Made by a program: the position numbers and the translations under genes. Of a DNA stretch of 64,000 bases, positions 59,260-64,000 are shown one piece after another. Origin of the DNA: Hoeflea algicola (lineage in GTDB: Bacteria > Pseudomonadota > Alphaproteobacteria > Rhizobiales > Rhizobiaceae); assembly GCF_026619415.1 (NCBI RefSeq), contig NZ_JAOVZR010000001.1:620001-684000 (forward strand). The letters run 5' to 3'. The stretch's first letter is position 1. Every line of letters starts with the position of its first letter. The notes below the pieces were generated by a model that worked only from the letters and a program-made list of their open reading frames with translations, was not told where the DNA came from and did not search any database.

Positions 59260-60744
59260 TCAGGCGCCGTAGCGGGTCTTTAGGTGTGCAATGAAATACG
59301 CCGGATTGAGGTCCTCGCCGGTAGCCTGGCGAAGGATCTCCGGGGTTGATCCCATCGAGGCCTTCAGCCAGATATTGTCGCGCCGCCAGGTGTTTACAGT
59401 GGTGAAATCACCTGCCGCGATTTCCTCGTTGATATCGGGGTGAGACCTGGAAATCGTCGCCCATTGCTGTGCGGCCATCATCGCGCCAAGTGTGTAGGAC
59501 GGGAAATAGCCGAAAGCGCCGGACGGCCAGTGGACATCCTGCATCGGCCCATTCTGCGGGGCGTCCAGGCTGGAGATGCCAAGGTAGTCGCCCATCTTGG
59601 CGTCCCAGGCCTCCGGCAGGTCCTTGACTTCAAGCCGACCGGCCAGCAGATCCTGCTCCAACTCGTAACGCAAGATCACGTGCAGCGGGTAGGTGACCTC
59701 GTCGGCGTCAACCCGGATCAACCCGCGCTTGACCTGGTGAACATGCGGCAACAAGTCGTCCATCGCCCAGTCCTCGCCAAGATGGCTGGCGACGTGCGGC
59801 AGGGCGAATGTCCAGAACGCCGGATTGCGGCCGATCTGCTTTTCCACAAACAGGCTCTGGCTTTCGTGGATCGACATGCCGCGCGCCTTGCCCGAGGGCC
59901 AGTGCGCCCAGTCTTTCGGCAGGTTCTGCTCATAAAGTCCGTGGCCGGTTTCGTGCAGGATGCCCATCAGCGCCGGCAGGAATTCATCGGTGCGATAGCG
60001 CGTGGTCAGGCGCACATCGGTGGGTACACCGCCACAGAAGGGATGATCCGATACCGACAGGCTGCCATGGTTCATGTCGAAACCGACGGCCTTCATCATG
60101 GCGATTCCCAGCGCCTTTTGCTTTTCCACCGGATAGATGCCTGAAAGCGGCTTTAGCGGCCTCTTGGCCCTCTTTTCATCCTGTATTTTCAGAGCCTTGG
60201 GAACGAAATCGACCAGAAACGCCTTCAACTCTGCAAACACAGGGGTGATGGTTTCGGTGCGGTTGCCCGGATCGAATTGCTCCATCAACGCGTCATAGGG
60301 CGCAAGCCCGAGCAGCTCGGCGCGCATTGCCGCTTCCTCGCGTACCAGTTCGACCACGCCTTCAAGAGCCGGGCGAAAACCCACCCAGTCGCCTTTGGGC
60401 CGCGCCGTGCGCCACAATTGCTCCGAGCGCATGCCGGTGCGCATCTTGTGTTCGACAAAATCAGCGGGCAGGCAGGTCAGGTTGACATAGCTGCGTTCGA
60501 GTTCGGCAACGGCTGTTTGTTGCGCCTGATCCAGCGTCTCTGTCTTGGCGGCCTCGATCCAGTCTCGCACCTGTGGCGCCGTGGCCTGGCGGTGATACAT
60601 GCCCGACAAACCGGCCATCGCCTCGGCGCGCTGTTCGCCACCGCCGGGCGCCATCGCCGTTGCTTCATCCACGCCCAGTATCGACAGCGCATGTTCGAGC
60701 GCAATGAGGGATCGGCAATGGGCGTCGAGCTTGGCGAATGACAT
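59260..60744 (-). CDS. Carboxypeptidase Taq (M32 metallopeptidase)
   Basis: This zinc carboxypeptidase releases C-terminal amino acids in the cytoplasm. The 494-residue protein has the zinc motif HETGHGLYE (HExxH), followed by the ESQSLFVEKQIGRN segment with the third metal ligand and VTYPLHVILRYELEQDLL. The length fits the family. ATG 60744 was chosen; the 23-residue extension to 60813 lacks family sequence. Confidence 0.95.
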   Translation of the reverse strand: MSFAKLDAHCRSLIALEHALSILGVDEATAMAPGGGEQRAEAMAGLSGMYHRQATAPQVRDWIEAAKTETLDQAQQTAVAELERSYVNLTCLPADFVEHKMRTGMRSEQLWRTARPKGDWVGFRPALEGVVELVREEAAMRAELLGLAPYDALMEQFDPGNRTETITPVFAELKAFLVDFVPKALKIQDEKRAKRPLKPLSGIYPVEKQKALGIAMMKAVGFDMNHGSLSVSDHPFCGGVPTDVRLTTRYRTDEFLPALMGILHETGHGLYEQNLPKDWAHWPSGKARGMSIHESQSLFVEKQIGRNPAFWTFALPHVASHLGEDWAMDDLLPHVHQVKRGLIRVDADEVTYPLHVILRYELEQDLLAGRLEVKDLPEAWDAKMGDYLGISSLDAPQNGPMQDVHWPSGAFGYFPSYTLGAMMAAQQWATISRSHPDINEEIAAGDFTTVNTWRRDNIWLKASMGSTPEILRQATGEDLNPAYFIAHLKTRYGA

Positions 60745-60883
60745 GACTGGCTCCGGACTGGGAAAGAGATGCCAACCCGGATAGGCCAAGCCGCGATGCG
60801 CCGCAAGGGGCAACGGCTTGCGATGTCACACTGGAACAATGCCACGTCAAACCGGGGCAGGCGCTTGCACCTGCTATTGGTTG

Positions 60884-61438
60884 TCAGCCTCTAACCGGCG
60901 CGGGACCAGATCGTTTCAAGGCCTCGATGACAAAATCAGCACGATCGCTGACACTGGCTTTGGGCAGGATCCGGATATCATAGCCCAACTGCGGATAGAC
61001 ATGGCACAGGCGCTGATACTCGGTCACGGCCGCCGCGAAATCATGGCGGCGCTCGCTGTCGGTTTGATAGATTTCCGGCCATGGCGGTGTCATGAATACG
61101 GTTTTGTTATAGGGCCGCGGACTGAACTGGTTGGCTGTCAGAGTTTCGCAGCGCGCTTGCGCCAGTGCCGATGCCGCGTCGATGATGCCACGATCGAAAA
61201 ATACCCAGCCGATGGCATCAAGCCGGGCTGCGTGGTCAGCAAGTGCCATTTCCAGCGCACGCCGCGCGAATGCTTCCATATCGGTCCACGGCAACGCCGT
61301 ACCGTGTGCTGCACGTTGATCTACGACGACGCGACGACCCGGTTCTTCGACAACCGCATGACCGCGCCGCGCCAGTTCATTCAGAAGGGTGGATTTGCCG
61401 CCGCCGGAACAGCCGGAAATGACCACGAAACGATCCAT
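60884..61438 (-). CDS. P-loop ATP/GTP-binding protein (AAA_28/NadR-type)
   Basis: The 184-residue protein starts FVVISGCSGGGKSTLLNELA, a Walker A motif, and has FFDRGIIDAAS as the probable Walker B or substrate aspartate. A C-terminal basic stretch follows. It resembles small NadR-like or gluconate-kinase-like P-loop proteins of unknown substrate. ATG 61438 was preferred over 61453 by fit to the family start. Confidence 0.82.
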   Translation of the reverse strand: MDRFVVISGCSGGGKSTLLNELARRGHAVVEEPGRRVVVDQRAAHGTALPWTDMEAFARRALEMALADHAARLDAIGWVFFDRGIIDAASALAQARCETLTANQFSPRPYNKTVFMTPPWPEIYQTDSERRHDFAAAVTEYQRLCHVYPQLGYDIRILPKASVSDRADFVIEALKRSGPAPVRG

Positions 61439-61511
61439 GGGTATTCTCCTCAAATGCCTGCTTGAAGGGATTGGCGAGGGATGAGTTGTGGGAGCGGCAG
61501 GGGGAAACCAC

Positions 61512-61612
61512 TATGCGATCTTTGTGCTGCGGCGCAGTCAGGCTTCTGGTTTGCGGCTGTTTGTATGTGGATGCAGTGATCCGTCCGTACACAGTAAAAC
61601 AAAGATCGCATA
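61512..61612. repeat. 14-bp perfect inverted repeats spanning 101 bp
   Basis: TATGCGATCTTTGT at 61512-61525 is exactly inverted at 61599-61612. The 73 bases between show no gene. It could be a long hairpin, a small mobile remnant or a paired operator. It lies between the P-loop gene and the DedA gene, both on the minus strand. Confidence 0.6.
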
Positions 61613-61648
61613 AGATGGATTATGGAACTGGAGAATATTCCAGCGTGT

Positions 61649-62344
61649 TCAAACGGTTGGTCTGGATGCCTGAGTGCTGGGCCGAACCTTTAATGCCAGC
61701 GGTCCGGGAAACGCCATCTCGGCGCGCAGTTCAAGCTGCTTTTCGTGGTGACGGAAAAACATCACCCCAATGACAGCCAGCACCAGACCGGCCACCAGCA
61801 AGGACAAGCCCACCGGCGCTGCAAGCCTGGTTATCGATTGCCCGAACGTATAGGCGCCGAGGCCGAACACGGATGCCCAGCATACGCCGCCCAGCGTGTT
61901 CATGACCATGAAGCGACGCCATTCCATCTGATTGGCGCCAGCAAGCAGCGCTGCGAATGCCCGCAGGAATGCGACAAAGCGACCGAAGAACACGATCTTT
62001 CCGCCGTGCAGCAAAAACAGATACTGGCCGACTTTCAAACGCGCCTCATGGAGACGGACATGACGACCGTGGCGAACCAACAGGTTGAATCCGATCGTGC
62101 GACCGATCAGATAGCCGATATTGTCGCCGATTACAGCGGCAAGTGCGGCGACAGCGATGATTGATGCGATCTCAATTCCATGGGTTGATCCGGCATACAA
62201 CGACGCCGAGACCAGCGCCGTTTCTCCCGGCACCGGCACGCCCATGCTTTCGATCGTGATCAGCACGAACACAACCCACAGCCCATAGGCTTGAACGAGA
62301 TCGTGCACCAGCGTGCCAGAGAGAAAATGCAGCATTTCCATCAT
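61649..62344 (-). CDS. DedA-family membrane protein
   Basis: The 231-residue VTT-fold protein has the DedA motif series: ESMGVPVPGETALVSASLYA, AVIGDNIGYLIGRTIGFNLL and the basic loop GGKIVFFGRFVAFLRAFAALLAG (shown here only in part by position, about 112-134). Some DedA proteins flip undecaprenyl phosphate or other lipids. The start overlaps the PAP2 gene stop by four bases; nearby ATGs at 62341 and 62335 are possible. Confidence 0.93.
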   Translation of the reverse strand: MMEMLHFLSGTLVHDLVQAYGLWVVFVLITIESMGVPVPGETALVSASLYAGSTHGIEIASIIAVAALAAVIGDNIGYLIGRTIGFNLLVRHGRHVRLHEARLKVGQYLFLLHGGKIVFFGRFVAFLRAFAALLAGANQMEWRRFMVMNTLGGVCWASVFGLGAYTFGQSITRLAAPVGLSLLVAGLVLAVIGVMFFRHHEKQLELRAEMAFPGPLALKVRPSTQASRPTV

Positions 62345-62892
62345 AAGATCGCAGTCACGAAGCGATCAAGCCGTGTGCCTTCGCGGTAGGCCAAGCGAAC
62401 CGCCAAAGCAGCAGCCATGGCCGTTGCCGCAGCGCCAATAATGTCGGCTGCATAATGGGTGCCGATGTAGATCCGCGAAAAGGCAATGAGAACTGCGGCC
62501 AGCATAAACACCATGCCGCGTCGCGTCATGCCGTGCAGCAGGAAAGCGGCCGCAATCGCCATACTGGCGGTGGCGTGGTCGGAGGGAAAGGAAAAATCAG
62601 CGCTTCTGGCAATCAAAAGATCGGTCACTCCATTGTCATAAGGCCGAATTCTGGACACGAACAAAAGAACAATCTGGTTAAGCGCCAATCCGAGCAAAAA
62701 GGAAAGCCCGGATGCGATCAGAACATGGCGGACATGCTCCCGGTTCGGCCTTGTCCACCACTGGCAGGCTACGGCCAGCACCAGGATCGGGATGCCAAAT
62801 TCGGATGTTGCGATCATGACAGCGTCGAGCGTGGGATTCAGGCCGGATAGTCCATTGATCCAACGCGTTACAGCAACATCCAGCCCGTACAT
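62341..62892 (-). CDS. PAP2-family phosphatase
   Basis: The 183-residue membrane phosphatase has the three PAP2 motifs: RIRPYDNG near 96, FPSDHA with the catalytic histidine near 117, and SRIYIGTHYAADI near 145. Substrates may include undecaprenyl pyrophosphate or phosphatidic acid. ATG 62892 follows GGGGAG at good distance. It is translationally coupled with the DedA gene, which fits a shared lipid-phosphate role. Confidence 0.92.
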   Translation of the reverse strand: MYGLDVAVTRWINGLSGLNPTLDAVMIATSEFGIPILVLAVACQWWTRPNREHVRHVLIASGLSFLLGLALNQIVLLFVSRIRPYDNGVTDLLIARSADFSFPSDHATASMAIAAAFLLHGMTRRGMVFMLAAVLIAFSRIYIGTHYAADIIGAAATAMAAALAVRLAYREGTRLDRFVTAIL

Positions 62893-63159
62893 CCAGCCAT
62901 CTCCCCATTCTCCGCCCTGCCCTTGGCGTCCATTCGGCATCAATTCCGAACAAGGCTGGCCGGTCTCTACCGGTGTTCACCCCGGCTTCAAACACCCGTT
63001 TGGCGTCACCGTCGAGCTTTTTCTCGCAGATCTTCTGGCTCTCTGCGGTTTTCGCGTCGCGTATTCCCGTATAGATGTCGAGCTTGCATCGGCGTATGTC
63101 CCATGTATGAAAGGGTTTCTCGGCCCAACGAACAAATTTCCAGACAAGGACCGGAACGG
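62893..63159. promoter_or_regulatory. Divergent PAP2/CoA-transferase intergenic region
   Basis: These 267 bases separate the minus-strand PAP2-dedA pair from the plus-strand CoA-transferase. They should hold both promoters. I see no further feature. Confidence 0.35.
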
Positions 63160-64000
63160 ATGCTCGACGGACTGCGGATCATCGAAATTGAAGGTCTTGG
63201 ACCGGCGCCTTTTGCCGGCATGCTGCTGGCCGATCTTGGCGCCGATGTCATTATCGTTCACCGCAAGGGTGGCAAGCCGGCACCTGGCATGCCCGAGCGT
63301 TCACTGATTGACCGCGGCAAGCGCTCGATCGAGCTGGATCTGAAGGCGCCCGACGATGTGGATCGTCTCCAGCGGCTGGTTGCGCGGTCGGAAGCCTTGA
63401 TCGAAGGGTTTCGGCCCGGCGTGATGGAGCGGCTGGGGCTTGGGCCTGAAGACTTGGCGGTGATCAATGCCGATCTGGTCTATGGCCGCATGACCGGCTG
63501 GGGCCAAGGCGGACCGAGGGCCATGACCGCTGGTCACGATCTCAATTACATCTCGGTCTCGGGTGCGGCCTGGTTTTCGGGTAGTCCCGGTGAACCGCCA
63601 TTGACACCGCCGACGCTGGTGGGCGACATCGGTGGCGGCGCGCTCTATCTTACAGTGGGCGTGCTTGCCGGCGTGATGGCAGCGCGTGCGGGGCGCGGTG
63701 GCTGCGTGGTCGACGCGGCGATCGTCGATGGTTCCGCGCACATGATGAACCTGCTGATGGCGCTGGCCCAGACCGGTGGCCTCTCGATGACACGCGGCCA
63801 GAGCCTGCTTGATGGACCGCACTGGAGCCGGACCTATGCCTGTTCCGACGGTGGCTTTATTTCCGTGCAATGTCTTGAGCCGAAATTCTACGCCGAATTG
63901 CTGACCCGACTGAAACTCGCGGGGGATCCCGATTTGACCTCTCAGTTCGATCGAAGCCAATGGCCACGTCAGACAGCACTGTTGGCCGGTGTTTTTGTGC
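63160..64000 (+). CDS. Class III CoA-transferase (CaiB/BaiF), partial at right edge
   Basis: This enzyme is a CoA-transferase or alpha-methylacyl-CoA racemase relative. 280 codons are present and the frame is open at the window edge. It opens LDGLRIIEIEGLGPAPFAGM, then LADLGADVIIVHR, SLIDRGKRSIELDLK and EGFRPGVMERLGLGP. The aspartate of AGHDLNYISVSGA near 128 is conserved as in racemase-type members. ATG 63160 was chosen after AAGGACCGGAACGG. About 90-100 residues are missing. Confidence 0.92.
   Translation, partial: MLDGLRIIEIEGLGPAPFAGMLLADLGADVIIVHRKGGKPAPGMPERSLIDRGKRSIELDLKAPDDVDRLQRLVARSEALIEGFRPGVMERLGLGPEDLAVINADLVYGRMTGWGQGGPRAMTAGHDLNYISVSGAAWFSGSPGEPPLTPPTLVGDIGGGALYLTVGVLAGVMAARAGRGGCVVDAAIVDGSAHMMNLLMALAQTGGLSMTRGQSLLDGPHWSRTYACSDGGFISVQCLEPKFYAELLTRLKLAGDPDLTSQFDRSQWPRQTALLAGVFV

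Overview
The window is a GC-rich chromosomal segment of an alphaproteobacterium of the order Hyphomicrobiales, most like Rhizobiaceae/Hoeflea-type genomes. This placement is inferred from gene order and protein style, not from a search. The markers are dusB-ntrB-ntrC-ntrY-ntrX-trkA-trkH-hfq-hflX-mazG in order, a pyruvate dehydrogenase cluster (eno, ftsB, pdhA, lipoyl-fused pdhB, pdhC, lpdA, lipA), a fused ispDF, and cysG-DUF2849-cysI-DUF934.

Layout. 1-5281 (minus strand): a tight operon running from a PpiD-like periplasmic chaperone through trpD, trpC and moaC to moeA, which leaves the window at its left edge. 5537-8929 (plus): tpiA, secG, pyrG and a tiny membrane protein. 8971-14056: a membrane protein, a 1.2-kb stretch with no credible gene, a small exported protein, a DD-carboxypeptidase lipoprotein, and a VOC protein coupled to kdsA. 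14148-16086: a chemoreceptor gene with one apparent frameshift. 16485-27322: glycolysis, pyruvate dehydrogenase and lipoate genes with several small membrane or coiled-coil genes between them. 27356-30228: a HIT protein, a COQ10-like protein, cinA and ispDF. 30372-42757: the nitrogen two-component systems, potassium uptake, hfq and hflX.

42758-49241 is the accessory part. It interrupts the expected hflX-mazG neighbourhood with a lower-GC, single-direction locus. The locus holds a surface lipoprotein with a TbpB-type C-terminal beta-barrel signature, a Slam-type (surface lipoprotein assembly modifier) outer-membrane protein, and a LuxR-type regulator. The regulator is split by a complete IS21-family element (istA, istB, clustered 23-bp terminal repeats, a 5-bp GTCCA target duplication). 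Removing the element and one copy of the duplication restores a 360-codon reading frame exactly. This is the most promising system in the window: a Slam/cargo pair whose ligand is unknown, with no TonB-dependent receptor beside it and a recently inactivated regulator.

49242-64000 returns to ordinary genes: mazG, a deaminase, the siroheme/sulfite-reductase cluster with an adjacent 2Fe-2S ferredoxin, a TPMT-type methyltransferase, lrgAB, a YqaA-type membrane protein divergent from a MarR regulator, an EamA transporter, an M32 carboxypeptidase, a P-loop protein, a DedA/PAP2 pair, and the start of a class III CoA-transferase that leaves at the right edge. I found no rRNA, no convincing tRNA and no CRISPR array.
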